Shown: positions 1 through 10,006 of the stretch, in pieces
How positions within the stretch are numbered: the stretch's first letter is position 1
Layout of the letters: every line of letters begins with the position of its first letter
From: Actinoallomurus sp963823735
GTDB taxonomy: Bacteria; Actinomycetota; Actinomycetes; Streptosporangiales; Streptosporangiaceae
Length of the DNA: 64,000 bases
Direction of reading: 5' to 3'
Assembly: GCA_963823735.1 (NCBI GenBank)
Contig: CAWGMO010000002.1
Coordinates: forward strand, 806,001 to 870,000
Notes under the pieces: generated by a model
The model's input: the letters and a program-made list of their open reading frames with translations, nothing else
What the model was told of the DNA's origin: nothing
Database searches by the model: none
Program-made: the position numbers and the translations under genes

Positions 1-496
1 GGCCGAACTCCCCGCCGTTTCCGGCGGCGCCACGGTGGACCCGGCCGTCCAGGATCACTCCGCCGCCCACGCCGGTGGAGACGGTGAGGTACAGCATGTG
101 CCGCACGTCGCCCCACGGCCCGTACCGGTGCTCGCCGAGCACGGCGGCGGTGGCGTCGTTCTCCAGGCAGGCGGGCAGGTCGTAGGCGGCGGAGACCCGC
201 TCGACGATGGGCACGTCGTCCCATCCCGGCAGGCCGGGCGGGCCCTGCACCCGCCCGCTCACCGGGTCGAGCGGGCCTCCGCAGCCGATCCCGGCCGCCG
301 TGAGGGCGGCCGGGCCGAGCCCGGACGCGGCCATCGCCTCGTGGCCGAGTTTCAACAGTCGTTCGATGACCGCGTCCGGGCCCTCCTCGACCCTCGTCGG
401 CGCCCTGACGAAGGAGAGGACCTTCCCGGCGTCGTCCACCACGCCGGCGGCGAGTTTGGTCCCGCCGATGTCCAGTGCGAGTACGTGATCGGGCAC
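1..496 (-). CDS. ROK-family sugar kinase, N-terminal part (cut by window edge)
   Basis: The first 165 residues of a ROK kinase, expected to phosphorylate a sugar entering through the adjacent ABC importer (glucokinase-like role is inference). The GTG start at 496-494 lies one base past the permease stop and has GGAAGGG five bases upstream. Visible motifs are the phosphate-binding DIGGTK at residues 9-14, GCGGPLDP, the catalytic-Asp segment ENDATAAVLGE and the glycine-rich STGVGGGV. The reading ends at GAAGNGGEFG, just where the ROK zinc/substrate motif begins, so the C-terminal half is outside the window. It is the last visible gene of the sugar operon. A ROK repressor is less likely because no HTH domain precedes the kinase motif. 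Confidence 0.9.
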   Translation of the reverse strand, partial: MPDHVLALDIGGTKLAAGVVDDAGKVLSFVRAPTRVEEGPDAVIERLLKLGHEAMAASGLGPAALTAAGIGCGGPLDPVSGRVQGPPGLPGWDDVPIVERVSAAYDLPACLENDATAAVLGEHRYGPWGDVRHMLYLTVSTGVGGGVILDGRVHRGAAGNGGEFG

Positions 497-497
497 G

Positions 498-1413
498 TCA
501 GCCCTTCCGGCCCGTGGTGGCGATGCCGTCGATGATGTGACGTTGCGCGAAGGCGAAGATGATGATCATGGGGATGGTGGCGATCAGGCTCGCGGCACTG
601 ATGATCTCCCAGTGGTGCTCGCCGCCGTTGCCGAACGTGTCGATGATCGACTTCAGACCGCGCGGCATCGTGAACAGCGAGGTGTTCTGGAGGTAGATCA
701 GCGGCTTGAGCAGGTCGTTCCAGCTCGCCTGGATCTCGAACACGAACACGATCGCCAGGGCCGGTCTGGCCAGCGGCAGCGCGATGCGCCAGAACAGGCC
801 GAAGAAGCTGCACCCGTCGACCCGCGCCGCCTCGAACAGCTCGCGCGGCAGTCCCAGGAAGAACTGCCGGAGCAGGAAGATGTAGAACGCCGATCCGAAG
901 ATGTTCTGCGCCCACAGCGGCACCTGGGTGCCGGTCATGCCGATCTTGTTCCAGATCAGGTACACCGGGATCATCGTGACGGCCGACGGCAGCATCATCG
1001 TGGCCAGCACCAGCCCGAACAGCAGGTTGCGCCCGGGGAAGCGGAAGTAGGCGAAGCCGAAGGCGACGATCGCGCTGCTGATCGTGACGGTCGATGGCCG
1101 CCGCGAGCCCGACGATGACGCTGTTGAGCATCCACGTCAGGACCGGGCCGTAGTGCCAGACGTCGGCGAAGTTCGACACGCGCCAGCGGTGCGGGATCAG
1201 GGCGTTGTCGAACACGTCCGTACGCGGCTTGAACGACGCGCCGATCAGCCAGATGAACGGATACGTGAAGACGACGCTGACGGCGACGAGCACGATCAGG
1301 TACGGGGCACGCCACCAGGGCGAGCGCTCCTCCGCGGGTCGTGGCGGCTCGGCGGGCCGCACCGTGGCGGCCGGGGTCAGGCCGGGCGGCGCCGGGGTGC
1401 TCTTGACGCTCAT
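498..1413 (-). CDS. Carbohydrate ABC transporter permease, MalG type (one frameshift)
   Basis: Inner-membrane permease that pairs with the upstream MalF-type protein. The ATG at 1413 follows the previous stop with one base between. The start region reads MSVKSTPAPPG, then a first membrane span (LIVLVAVSVVFTYPFIWLIG), and the C-terminal half carries the EAA loop for contact with the ATPase (EAARVDG...RIALP). The frame breaks near 1084-1096. Before it the protein reads VIVGLAAA, after it VTISSAIVAFGFAYF in the next frame, and total length is one base over a multiple of three, fitting a single inserted base. Both flanks are well conserved, so a sequencing or assembly error is likelier than a dead gene. 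No ATPase gene is nearby, which suggests a shared MsiK-like ATPase (inference from actinomycete practice). Confidence 0.88.
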
Positions 1414-1414
1414 G

Positions 1415-2329
1415 TCAGTCCCTCTCGCCCTCGTAGTAGACGAACCGGCGCGAGACACGTACCTGGATCGCGGTGATGATCATGATCACGAGGAACAGCA
1501 GCCAGGCCAGCGCGGAGGCGTAACCCATGTGCAGGAACGCGAAGCCCTGCTGGAACAGGTAGATGACGTAGAACAGCGCCGCGTCATTGGCGTACGTGCT
1601 GTTCTGCTGGCCGCCGAAGAACATCGTGTACGCCTGGTCGAACATCTGCAGCGCGGAGATCGTCTGCACGATCAGCGTGAAGAACAGCGCGCCGCTGATC
1701 ATCGGCAGCGTGATCCTGCGGAACCTCATCCAGGCGCCGGCGCCGTCCAGGGCCGCGGCCTCGTACAGGTCCTTGGGCACCTGGCGCAGCGCGGCGAGGT
1801 AGATGACGACCATCCCGCCGACGCCCCACAGCATGGTGATCGCCAGGCCGGGCTTGACCCAGGCCGAGTCGGTGGTCCAGTTGGGCCCCGACATGCCGAA
1901 CAGCTGCAGGACGTGGTTCAGCAGGCCCTGCTGCCCGTTGAGCAGGAGCAGGAACAGCGCGCCTGCGGCCACGGGCGGCGTCATCACCGGCAGGTAGAAG
2001 ACGGTGCGGAAGAAGCCCGACGCGCGGCCGACCCGGTTGAGGATCATCGCCAGGCAGAGCGCGACGACCATCGCGGTCGGCACGTACATGATCGCGTAGA
2101 TGAGCGTGTTGCTGAGCGCCTTGGCGACCTTCGGGTCGTGGATGAGCTGCCGGTAGTTGGCCGCCCCGACGTTCTTCGGCGAGCTGATCGCGTCGTAGTT
2201 CGTGAACGACAGCACGAGGCTGGCGATCATCGGGCCGAGGGTGAAGACGACGAAGCCGACCATCCAGAGGGCGATGAACCCGTAGGCGGCCCGGGTCTCC
2301 TGGCGAATCCGGGAGCCGGGGCCGGCCAC
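1415..2329 (-). CDS. Carbohydrate ABC transporter permease, MalF type
   Basis: 304-residue intact permease of a CUT1-type sugar importer. It has a short cytoplasmic N-terminus, a first membrane span at about residues 15-37 (FIALWMVGFVVFTLGPMIAS) and a C-terminal EAA motif (EAAALDGAGAW...RITLP) for ATPase docking. The start is GTG at 2329, 45 bases after the binding-protein stop. Its own stop is followed after one base by the MalG-type start, so the two permeases are probably translationally coupled. Length and topology are normal for the family. Confidence 0.93.
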   Translation of the reverse strand: MAGPGSRIRQETRAAYGFIALWMVGFVVFTLGPMIASLVLSFTNYDAISSPKNVGAANYRQLIHDPKVAKALSNTLIYAIMYVPTAMVVALCLAMILNRVGRASGFFRTVFYLPVMTPPVAAGALFLLLLNGQQGLLNHVLQLFGMSGPNWTTDSAWVKPGLAITMLWGVGGMVVIYLAALRQVPKDLYEAAALDGAGAWMRFRRITLPMISGALFFTLIVQTISALQMFDQAYTMFFGGQQNSTYANDAALFYVIYLFQQGFAFLHMGYASALAWLLFLVIMIITAIQVRVSRRFVYYEGERD

Positions 2330-2374
2330 CGGCGGAGGACCGCCGGGTGGCCGGGCTCGCGGTCGTGGCGGCCA

Positions 2375-3731
2375 CTACTTGACCGCGCTGTACGCCTTGG
2401 ACGCCTCCGCCTGCGCCTGTTTCATCGCGGCGTCCGGCTTCTGCTGGCCGGAGAGCGCGCGGTTGACCGCGTCCTGCCAGGCGGTCTTGATCTCGCTGCC
2501 CGCCTTGGACGCGATGATCGGGAAGCCGTACTCGGTGGAGGCGTAGTAGTTCTCGATCGCCTGGTTGAAACCGCTGGTACCGGGCTTGACGTACTTGGCC
2601 TTCACCTGGTGGTCGGCCTCGGTGTTGCCGGTCCAGAGCCCGGTGAAGATCGACTTGTTCTTCTCCACCGTGGCCTGGCGGGCGGCGCCGGCCTTGAGCC
2701 ACGTCTCGGTGGCGGTCATGGTCTTCATCCAGTTGACGGCGGCGTCGGGGTTCTTCGACCCCTTGGGCAGGCACCAGGTGCTGCCGCTGACGAAGCTGAT
2801 CGGCTGGTTCTGCCGGCTCCTGAACGGCACCGACTGAAGGTCGAGCTTCGGCGTGGACTGGACCAGCACGTTGACGTACCAGCCCTCCCACGGGAAGGCG
2901 CCGGCCTGGTCCTTCTTGAACTGGTTGCCGGACCCGAACAGGTCCCAGGTGTCACGGAAGGCCTTGAACTTCGACCAGCCGCCCTGCTCGCCGATCAGAC
3001 TCAGCGCGTACGTCAGCGCCTCGATGATCTTCGGGTCGGCGAGGTTCGGCGAGCCGTCGGCGTTGACGAGGTCGGCGCCGTTGGCCTTGGCCCACAGCGG
3101 CAGGAACTCCGGCAGCTTCGGGTCGAAGCCGATCCGGGAGATCTTGACGCCGTTGGCCTTGTACGAGCTTCGCCGCGCTGGTGTGCAGCTTGTCCCAGTC
3201 GGCGGTGTTCAGGTCGTCGAGGGTGAGGCCGGCCTCCTGGAGGGCCTTGCCGTTCACCAGGATGTTGCGCGTGTCGTAGAACTCCGGGATGCCGTAGACC
3301 TTGCCGCCGACCGTCACCTCCTTGAGCGCGGCCGGGCGGTAGATCGAGGTCTTGATCCCGGCGTGGTCGAGGTGGTCGTCCAGCGGCTGGATGGCGCCCT
3401 TGGCCGCGTACGTGCCGACGAGCTCGCGGTCGAGGTACACGACGTCCGGCGGGTTGCCGCTCGCGACGGCGGACAGGAACTGCTGCGGGTCGAAGTCACC
3501 CTCGTTGATCTTCAGCTGCACCTTGGGGTAGGCGCTCTTGTACGCGTTGATCCTGGCCGTGCCGACGTCGTCGGGCTTGCCGAAGCCCTGCGTGGACAGC
3601 GATCCGGTGTCGCCCGCCCCCGCCTTCTTGGCGGTCCCGCCGGTCTTGGCACCCACACCGCCGCAGGCGCTCACCGCGCCGAGGGCGAGCGCGCCCACCG
3701 ATCCGGCAAGGAATCCCCGTCGGTTGATCAT
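2375..3731 (-). CDS. Sugar-binding lipoprotein of ABC importer (one frameshift)
   Basis: Extracellular solute-binding protein of the SBP type 1 family, about 451 residues after repair. The ATG at 3731 is chosen because GGGGAG precedes it and because it starts the signal peptide MINRRGFLAG. The Arg pair and the lipobox V-S-A-C with Cys23 predict a lipoprotein, possibly Tat-exported. Upstream in-frame codons lack both features. The frame changes near 3160-3172: before it the protein reads LHTSAAKL, after it YKANGVKISRIGFDP in the next frame. Total length is one base over a multiple of three, as for one inserted base. It sits first in the transport sub-operon, behind its own promoter and a LacI-type operator. 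Confidence 0.9.
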
Positions 3732-3754
3732 GCTCACTCCCCAGCTCATGGAAT

Positions 3755-3770
3755 GTGGGATCGTTACCAC
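3755..3770. promoter_or_regulatory. LacI-family operator before binding-protein gene
   Basis: Imperfect 16-bp palindrome GTGGGATCGTTACCAC (GTGGTAACGATCCCAC on the coding strand) with GTGG/CCAC ends and a central CG, the usual layout of LacI/GalR operators. A near copy lies at 8518-8533. It sits just downstream of the predicted transcription start of the binding-protein promoter, so binding would block initiation or early elongation. The likely regulator is the LacI gene directly upstream. Confidence 0.75.
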
Positions 3771-3780
3771 AGTGCGCTGC

Positions 3781-3810
3781 AACCTAGTTTCGGACGATGC
3801 GCGGTGTCAA
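3781..3810 (-). promoter_or_regulatory. Sigma70-like promoter of sugar transport genes
   Basis: On the minus strand a perfect -35 box TTGACA (3810-3805), an 18-base spacer and a -10 box TAGGTT (3786-3781). It lies in the 84-base gap between the LacI gene and the binding-protein gene, followed by the operator at 3755-3770 and then the GGGGAG ribosome-binding site. This would let the transport genes be transcribed separately from the upstream hydrolase genes. Confidence 0.7.
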
Positions 3811-3815
3811 GGGTC

Positions 3816-4902
3816 TTATCGGGAGGTGTTTCCGGTTCGCCCGGCGCCGCCCACGGTCACGGAGGGCGGTGCGGTCGACCCGCGGACGACCAGGGAGGGC
3901 TCGATGTAGCGGACCGTCGCGTCTTCGGGCGCGGTGCCCGCGACGCGCTCGACGACGAGCTGGGCGCAGGCACGCCCGAGGGCGTCGGTGTGCTGGTCGA
4001 CGGTGGTGACGCCGGGCGAGACCATCGACATCCACGGCACGTCGTCGAAGGCGACCAGCGAGAGGTCCTCCGGCACCCGCAGGCCGCGCGTCCGCAGCGC
4101 CTGGAACGCCCCCTCGGCCAGCAGGTTGTTGGCCGCGAACAGGGCGGTGACGTCGGGCCGCCGGTCGAGCAGCCCGAGGACGGCCTCGCGCGCCGCCGCG
4201 GCGTCGAACCTCGTCGGCACGACCAGCTCGGGATCCACCGGGATCCCGGCGCCGGTCAGGGCGGCGCGGTAGCCCTCCAGGCGGCCCGCGCCGGTGGTCC
4301 AGTCGGTCTCGTCGATGAGCAGCGCGATCGTGCGTGTGGCCGAGCCCGACGAGGTGCTCGGTGATCTCACGGGCGCCGCGCACGTTGTCGACCAGCACGC
4401 CGTCGGAGGTCAGGCCCTCGACCATGCGGTCGGCCTGGACGATGGGAACGCCGTCCTCCATCAGCATCCGCACCGCGCGCTCGGAGACGGGGGTGACGAT
4501 CACCGCTGACACGCGCAGGGCGAGGAAGGTGCGGGCGCCCTCGACCTCGGCGTCCTCCTCGCCGTCGTCGTTGACGACGATGACGTGGTAGCCCGCCGAG
4601 CGCAGCTGCTCCTCCACGCCCGCCGCGAGGTTGGCGTAGAAGGGGTTGCGCAGGTCGGAGATCAGCATGCCGACGGCATGGCTCGTACGGTTGCGCAGCG
4701 TGCGGGCGTTGCGGTCCGGGACGTAGCCGATCGTCTCGGCGGCGGCGAGCACACGGACGCGGACCTCGGCGCCCACGTAGCCGTTGCCGCTGAGCGCGCG
4801 CGAGGCGGTGGAGGGCGAGGTGCCGGCCGCGCGCGCCAGGTCCTGGATGGTCGGGCGGCGCGGCGCGGTACGGGCCAGGGCCGCGCCGCCCTCCGATCTC
4901 AA
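3816..4902 (-). CDS. LacI-family transcriptional regulator (one frameshift)
   Basis: About 361 residues after repair. N-terminal LacI HTH (TIQDLARAAGTSPSTASRALSG split over the start of the protein) with hinge sequence, followed by a periplasmic-binding-like sugar sensor domain (VGMLISDLRNPFYANLAAGV, then TIALLIDETDW, VTALFAANNLLAEG and VAFDDVPWMSMVSPG). The start appears to be TTG at 4902, overlapping the stop of the preceding hydrolase as TTGA. No ATG or GTG precedes the HTH. The frame changes near 4335 between VGLGH and RTIALL, with one extra base. It presumably represses the local sugar genes by binding the two operators at 3755-3770 and 8518-8533. Confidence 0.9.
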
Positions 4903-6694
4903 GCCCCATGGCAGGCGAGTGTATGGCGCGGCGTGACGAGCCCGCTCTCCTCGCGGTGCGCGGCCCAGGCCTCGGCGACCGTCGCCCAGGTGCCCGGGGC
5001 GACCGGGACGGGTCGAGGTCCATTCCCTCGGCGTAGTACAGCGCCGGAACGCCCAGCGCCGGGGCCGCGACGGCGTACGCGGCGAGGTCCGCCTGGACCG
5101 GCAGGCACCAGCCGTCGGTGTCGATGGCAGTCTCGGGACGCACCGCGCGTACGACGTCGGCCCGGTAGGTCATCTGGGTCACGACGGCGGCGCCGGGCGG
5201 GAACGTGAGCCCGTCGGGGTGGTCGGTGTGCATGACGTCGTTCAGCCGGATCGCGTCCGTCACGTCGCGGAACGCCGGGTCGGGCGTGTGCGTGACGATC
5301 AGCGATCCGGGGTCGGCGCGCTTGGCGGCGCGCGTAGGCCACGGCGAGCAGCTCGTGCAGCAGGTCGAAGCCCCAGGACGGGCCGGCGTGCAGCAGGGAC
5401 GAGCCCGTCGGCGTACGGCCGGTGAAGTCGACCTTGAGGCCGTCGGCGTTCAGGCCGCCGGCGCCGAGCATGGGGGCCATGACGTCCTCGATGAGGGCAC
5501 GGCCCTTCGGGCTCTCCGGGTCGATCGCCAGCGGCGTGCCCTCCGAGTCGCGTACGCAGGCGTCGGCGGGCGCGCCCTCGGGGTCCCACGCCTTCCACCA
5601 GAGCAGCACCTTCTGGCCCTGGGCGTGCCGTGCCGCGATGAACCCGGCCAGGTCGGGCCACTTGCCCGTGTCGGTGCGGCAGGTGGCGTACCGCTCCTGC
5701 CACTTGTCGTCGATCACGATCGTGCCCGGCACGACCCGTGGCCGGCGAGGCGTGTCGAGGAAGCTTCGTACAGCTCCTGCGTGCCCAGGCGGGGGCCGGG
5801 CTGCCGCCGCGGCGGCCAGCGCGCGCTGCGCGCCCCAGCCGCAGAAGATCGGCTGCCGCCAGTGCTCCGGCGACCGCCTGCGGGGCGCGGCGGGAGCAGG
5901 CCGCGCGCGGCCAGCTCGTCGCGGTAGCGCGCGCAGGCCCTCGTACGGGTCCGGGCGCCGAACAGGAGCAGCACCTCCGGCGTCGGTGAAGGCGCCCGTC
6001 GACGTCCGTGTGGCCCTGGTACTCACAGCACAGGCTGAAGCCGCCGGGCGTCGGGTCGTAGGCGAAGTCGACGAAGGTGCGGCGCGCGGCGGCCAGCCCG
6101 AGCATCAGCCACGGCCCGTCCGGCACGGCCGGCCGTCGCCGGAGGGTTCCGCGACAGGCCGAAGCACGTCGGAGCGGGCGTGAACAGCCAGCGGCCGACG
6201 CCGGGCTCGCCGCCCTCGCCGTTGACGCTGATCACCGCGGGCTCCACGGCGGGCCGCGCGATCCGCCAGGGATGGTCGGGGTTCGGCGAGAAGACGGTGC
6301 GGTGCGCGGTGCCGCTGGGCAGCAGGCCCCTGGGCACCGCGCGCCGCCGAGCAGCCGCACCGTGGTGAGTCCTGCCGTCGCCGCGCACGGCCGCGTGGAA
6401 CGTGATCCGGTCCGGGCGGAAGTCCATGACCTGCGTACGGGAGGCCCACGCGTGCTCGCGCAGGTCATGGTCACCCGTACGCACCCGTCGTGAGTTCGTG
6501 CTCCAGGGCCTCGACGCGGATCGTCTCGTCCGGTCCGGTGAGCGTGTCGACGGAGGCGAGGAGGCGCAGGCGCCCCCAGGAGCCGCCGTCCGCTCGACGA
6601 CGTCGGCCAGGAGCCGCTCGCGGTCGATCCGCGCGGTGTAGTGCGGGGTGTGGATCTCCGGCCGCCCGTCCGCGGTGTCCAGTGTGACGCTCAT
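4899..6694 (-). CDS. TIM-barrel glycoside hydrolase, GH31/GH36-like (many frameshifts)
   Basis: A glycoside hydrolase of about 600 residues whose reading frame changes at least six times (about 6590, 6480, 6350, 6140, 6000, 5340 and 5010). ATG at 6694 overlaps the stop of the MBL gene as ATGA. Readable parts include an N-terminal beta-rich domain (PEIHTPHYTARIDRERLL), QPIFCGWGAQ, the strand-loop IVIDDKWQ, KVLLWWKAWDPEG and NADGLKVDFTGR. The K-x-D in LKVDF is where GH36/GH31-type retaining enzymes carry the nucleophile, so an alpha-galactosidase-like or alpha-glucosidase-like activity is likely; the exact family cannot be fixed by eye. The dense indels, with good conservation between them, could be sequence error or true decay. 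Confidence 0.7.
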
Positions 6695-8517
6695 CGGACG
6701 TCCACCAGGGCCTCGGCCTGCTGCCCGAAGTCGCGCTCGCCGGCGACGAGGTTCGCCGCGACCCGCGCCCGGCGTGCCTTCGTCCCGGGCGGCGGGACGT
6801 CACGGCGAACCGTACGGTGTCCTCGCCGAGCGGCCCGACCTCGGCCTCACGGCGCGGCGGGCGTCACCCGCCAGCCTTCGGGCGCGACGAGGCCGACGCT
6901 TCAGTCGCAGGGGTGCCGGAACGGATTGCGCACCTCCACCTCCAATTCGAGCTCCTCTCCTCCGGTCACCGACGACCGGTACGGCATGACGCGCGCGCCG
7001 AACCCCTCCGCGCCGAAGTCGACCTCGTCCAGCGGCAGCAGCGTCGCGGTGCAGCCGGGCCAGCTCCTCGCCCTTGGCGAGGAGCATGTCGAGGTAGGCG
7101 TCGTCGACGCTTGCGCGGCTCCCAGTGCCCGCTGATCATGAGATCGGGCGGCGAGACTCCGGTACAGCAGCGCCGAGTCGACGAAGTCGTCGATGCGGAA
7201 CCGGTTGCGGTACTGGAAGTTGAGCACCTCGGTACGGCTCGCCGTCGGCCCAGCCGCCGTCCTGCTGGTCGCCGGTGGCCAGCACCTTCTGCGCCGTCGG
7301 CCTCGAAGGCGATGGCCACCGCGTACAGCGTGTGGCCGGGCAGCGGGTACATGGTCAGCTCGTACTCGCGCCACCGCACGGGCACCCCGGCGGGGATCAC
7401 GCGGTCGACGGGCAGCGGGTCGTACCAGAGGCAGGGCAGGTCGTACCGGCGCGGGTCGCGCAGGATCGGGGCGACCGACTCGGCCGCCCAGATCTCGGTG
7501 CCCTCCACCTCGTGCAGCAGGCCGAACCCCGCCACGTGGTCGTCGTGGTAGTGCGTGGGCATCGCCACCTCGACCCGGTCGATGCCGTACGTGCGCTTCA
7601 GCGCGTCCAGGGAGGCCAGCCAGGGCCGCCGCGAGGACCGGTCGTTCGCCGGCGGGCATCCCGGTGATCATGTCGAAGCCGTAGTCGATGAGCAGCGCCG
7701 TCCCCGACTCCGACAGCAGCGCGTAGCTCGTCGCGAACGAGGTGCGGTTGCGCAGCAGGTGCGGCGTGATAGCCGTTCGTACGGCCGGCGCAGCCGCGCG
7801 TCGAGGTCCCACGGCTCGTCGCGGCGGAAGTCGACCAGGGCCTGGAGGTTGCGCCGGGTCTCGGCGATCGCCGGCGGCCGGCGCGGTCGATCGGCCGCCC
7901 GTGGGAGGGCAGCACGAGGTCGGGCCGCCCGTCGGCGACCAGGTCCAGCGAGATCACCGACGCGGCGGCGCCCTCCAGGCCGCTGTAGGTCCACTGCGTC
8001 GCCGCCAGCGACCAGACCTGACCGGCCCGTACAGCAGGTCGCCGGTGAAGGCGGCGCGCCGCCCGTCGACCTCGGCCAGGTAGGTGAGCGAGCCCAGCGT
8101 GTGGCCGGGCGTGGGCAGCGCGCGGAGGTCGATCCCGCCGATCCGCGTGGTCCGGTACTCCGGCACGACGCCGTGCACCGGGACGTCCTCCAGCAGCGAG
8201 AACCGGTCCTGGCGCAGGTCGTAGTCGTTGTCGAGGGTGCGCGTGCGCCAGTGCTCGCCGACCTCGGCGAACAGGTCGCGCTCCGTGGAGGGCACCCAGA
8301 TCCGGATCCCGGCGGCGGCCGCGCGCGCCAGGCCCTGCCCCTGGTCACGGTGGTGGTGGGTCATGAGCACGTCGGTGATCCGGTCCACGCCGTGGTCGGC
8401 GAGGTGGTCGAGGACCGTGCCCGCGCCGAAGTCGATCGCCACGGCGTCCCTGCCGGTGATGAGCAGGTAGACGTTGCAGGTGTCGCCGTGAAGGCTCAGG
8501 TGGTCGCTCAAGCGCAT
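6691..8517 (-). CDS. Tandem MBL-fold metallo-hydrolase (several frameshifts)
   Basis: One long gene of about 609 codons with two metallo-beta-lactamase folds. The first starts MRLSDHLSLHGDTCNVYLL and has the metal motif THHHRDQ, a variant of HxHxDH with Gln last, then a GDLLYG region. The second has the canonical THYHDDH and a C-terminal beta domain ending ALVDVR. The ATG at 8517 abuts the LacI operator and has no ribosome-binding site, suggesting a leaderless or very short leader. The frame shifts several times between about 8000 and 6780, with net zero. Its TGA overlaps the glycoside hydrolase ATG, making it the first gene of the sugar operon. Substrate unknown. Confidence 0.72.
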
Positions 8518-8533
8518 GTGGCAACGATTCCAT
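8518..8533. promoter_or_regulatory. LacI-family operator before MBL hydrolase gene
   Basis: GTGGCAACGATTCCAT on the plus strand matches the operator upstream of the binding protein read on its coding strand (GTGGTAACGATCCCAC) at 13 of 16 positions. It directly touches the start codon of the MBL gene, so a bound LacI protein would cover the transcription or translation start. With the copy at 3755-3770 it defines a two-promoter regulon within one locus. Confidence 0.72.
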
Positions 8534-8618
8534 ATCGCGTGACAGGCGGGAAGTGCCGATTTACCACCGCTGATGGTGGATATTTCTGTACGTTGCCTGA
8601 CAGTCGACCCCGTACGAA

Positions 8619-9227
8619 ATGGAACACATGGACTTCGAGACCCTCCAGTCCCAGCAGCGCCTGCACATCCGGCAGCGCGTCCGGCTCATGGTCAACCAGT
8701 ACGAGGTGCACACCGTGGCCCCCGACGGCTCCGAGGGCGAACTCGTCGCCTTCGCGCAGCAGAAGCGGATGGCCTTCAAGGAGCAGGTGACCATCTACGC
8801 CGACGCGGACAAGCAGTACCCGCTGTTCGCCTTCAAGGCGCGCAAGCGTCTCGACCTGGCCGCGACGTACGACGTGACCTCGCCGGACGGGCAGCCGATC
8901 GGCAACTTCCGCAAGGACTTCCGCAAGTCGCTGCTTTCGTCGACCTGGCACCTGGAGCAGCCGAACCTCGGCGTCACGACCGGCACGGAGCGCAGCCAGT
9001 TCGTGGCCATCCTGCGCCGCGTGTGGGATTTCGTGCCGTATGTCGACAACCTGCCGTTCGCCTGGCCGTACCACTTCGACTTCAGCGCGAACGAGCAGAT
9101 CACGTTCAGCGTGGACAAGAAGTTCGGCCTCCGTGACCGCTACGTCGTCGAGATCCAGGACCCGCGCCTCGACCGCCGCCTCGTCATCGCCCAGGCCGTC
9201 GCCCTCGACGCCCTCCAGCACCGCTGA
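8619..9227 (+). CDS. LURP-one-related (tubby-like fold) protein
   Basis: 202-residue protein of the LURP-one/DUF567 family, a cytosolic or membrane-associated twelve-strand barrel related to tubby C-terminal domains; bacterial function is not established. Seen in the sequence: LHIRQRVRLMVNQYEV, KARKRLDLAATYDV, a central WHLEQP segment and DRYVVEIQDPRLDRRLVI near the end. No membrane segment or signal peptide. The start could be ATG at 8619 or the in-frame ATG at 8628; neither has a strong ribosome-binding site. Transcribed divergently from the sugar operon and followed by a strong hairpin. Confidence 0.82.
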   Translation: MEHMDFETLQSQQRLHIRQRVRLMVNQYEVHTVAPDGSEGELVAFAQQKRMAFKEQVTIYADADKQYPLFAFKARKRLDLAATYDVTSPDGQPIGNFRKDFRKSLLSSTWHLEQPNLGVTTGTERSQFVAILRRVWDFVPYVDNLPFAWPYHFDFSANEQITFSVDKKFGLRDRYVVEIQDPRLDRRLVIAQAVALDALQHR

Positions 9228-9234
9228 TCCGCAC

Positions 9235-9265
9235 GGCCAGGCCGCTTCCCGGCGGCGGCCTGGCC
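9235..9265 (+). terminator. Hairpin terminator after LURP-one gene
   Basis: Perfect 11-bp inverted repeat, GGCCAGGCCGC (9235-9245) and GCGGCCTGGCC (9255-9265), separated by nine bases, starting eight bases after the stop codon. No T-run follows, as is usual in high-GC actinomycetes. Confidence 0.75.
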
Positions 9266-9304
9266 CGACCTCGTGAAGGAGCGCGGGCGGGCGGTGGGCA
9301 TGAC

Positions 9305-9967
9305 GTGACGGTTACGCTTCATCACGTGGACGAGCCGGGTTCCTACGCGACGCTCCCCCGTGGCCGGCACCGCCTCTCCCGTGAGGACGTACGCGCCTCA
9401 CAGCGGGGGCGGCTGCTGCTGGCGATGGCCGAGTCGGTCGGCGAGAAGGGCTACGTCGGCACCTCGGTCGCCGACGTGCTCAAGCGGAGCCGGGTGTCGC
9501 GGGAGACGTTCTACCAGCACTTCACCGACAAGCAGCACTGCTTCCTGACCGTACTGGACCAGAGCGCGCTGCTCCTGGAACGCTTCTTCGAGGAGGAGCT
9601 CTCCGGTCCGGCCCCGCCGGCGGAGCGCTTCGAACGGGCGCTGGAGATCTACCTCACGACGCTCGCGGGCGAGGCGTCCGTCGCGCGGGTGTTCCTCGTC
9701 GAGTCGTACGCGGCGGGGCCCCAGGCACGGGAGAAGCGGTACGCCGTGCAGGAGCGCTTCGCCGAAGGGGTGGCGGGCTGCTTCGAAGGAGACCCGGGCT
9801 GGGAGCGGCTCGCCGACCCGATGTTCGCCGCCCGGATGCTGGTCGGCGGGATCAGCTCGATGGTCGCCAGCGCCCTGGTCGCCGGGCGGGCCGACGAGCT
9901 GCCCGCGCTGCGAGACCCGATCATGGCTTTTCTGCGCGGGCTCGGCGTGGAGGGTCCGGCTCGATGA
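9305..9967 (+). CDS. TetR-family transcriptional regulator
   Basis: 220 residues. The N-terminal HTH lies at about residues 32-75 with the recognition part VADVLKRSRVSRETFYQHF, a typical TetR pattern, followed by an all-helical ligand domain (ALEIYLTTLAGEASVARVFLVE). GTG at 9305 is used because GAAGGAG lies upstream, although spacing is long; a second in-frame GTG at 9326 would give a protein seven residues shorter. It converges on an SDR gene 40 bases downstream, a frequent arrangement for lipid or xenobiotic regulators, but the target is not evident. Confidence 0.88.
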   Translation: MTVTLHHVDEPGSYATLPRGRHRLSREDVRASQRGRLLLAMAESVGEKGYVGTSVADVLKRSRVSRETFYQHFTDKQHCFLTVLDQSALLLERFFEEELSGPAPPAERFERALEIYLTTLAGEASVARVFLVESYAAGPQAREKRYAVQERFAEGVAGCFEGDPGWERLADPMFAARMLVGGISSMVASALVAGRADELPALRDPIMAFLRGLGVEGPAR

Positions 9968-10006
9968 ACGTCCCGGTCCGCCGCCGGGTAGCGGGCTCGA
10001 CACGGG

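Noticed and set aside
1205..3226. Open frame on the plus strand opposite the permeases and binding protein
   Set aside because: Low-complexity shadow of three recognisable minus-strand genes.
8561..8580. CCACC/GGTGG inverted repeat upstream of the LURP-one gene as a third LacI operator
   Set aside because: Its centre (GCTGAT) lacks the AACGAT-type core shared by the two better sites, so it is left unassigned.
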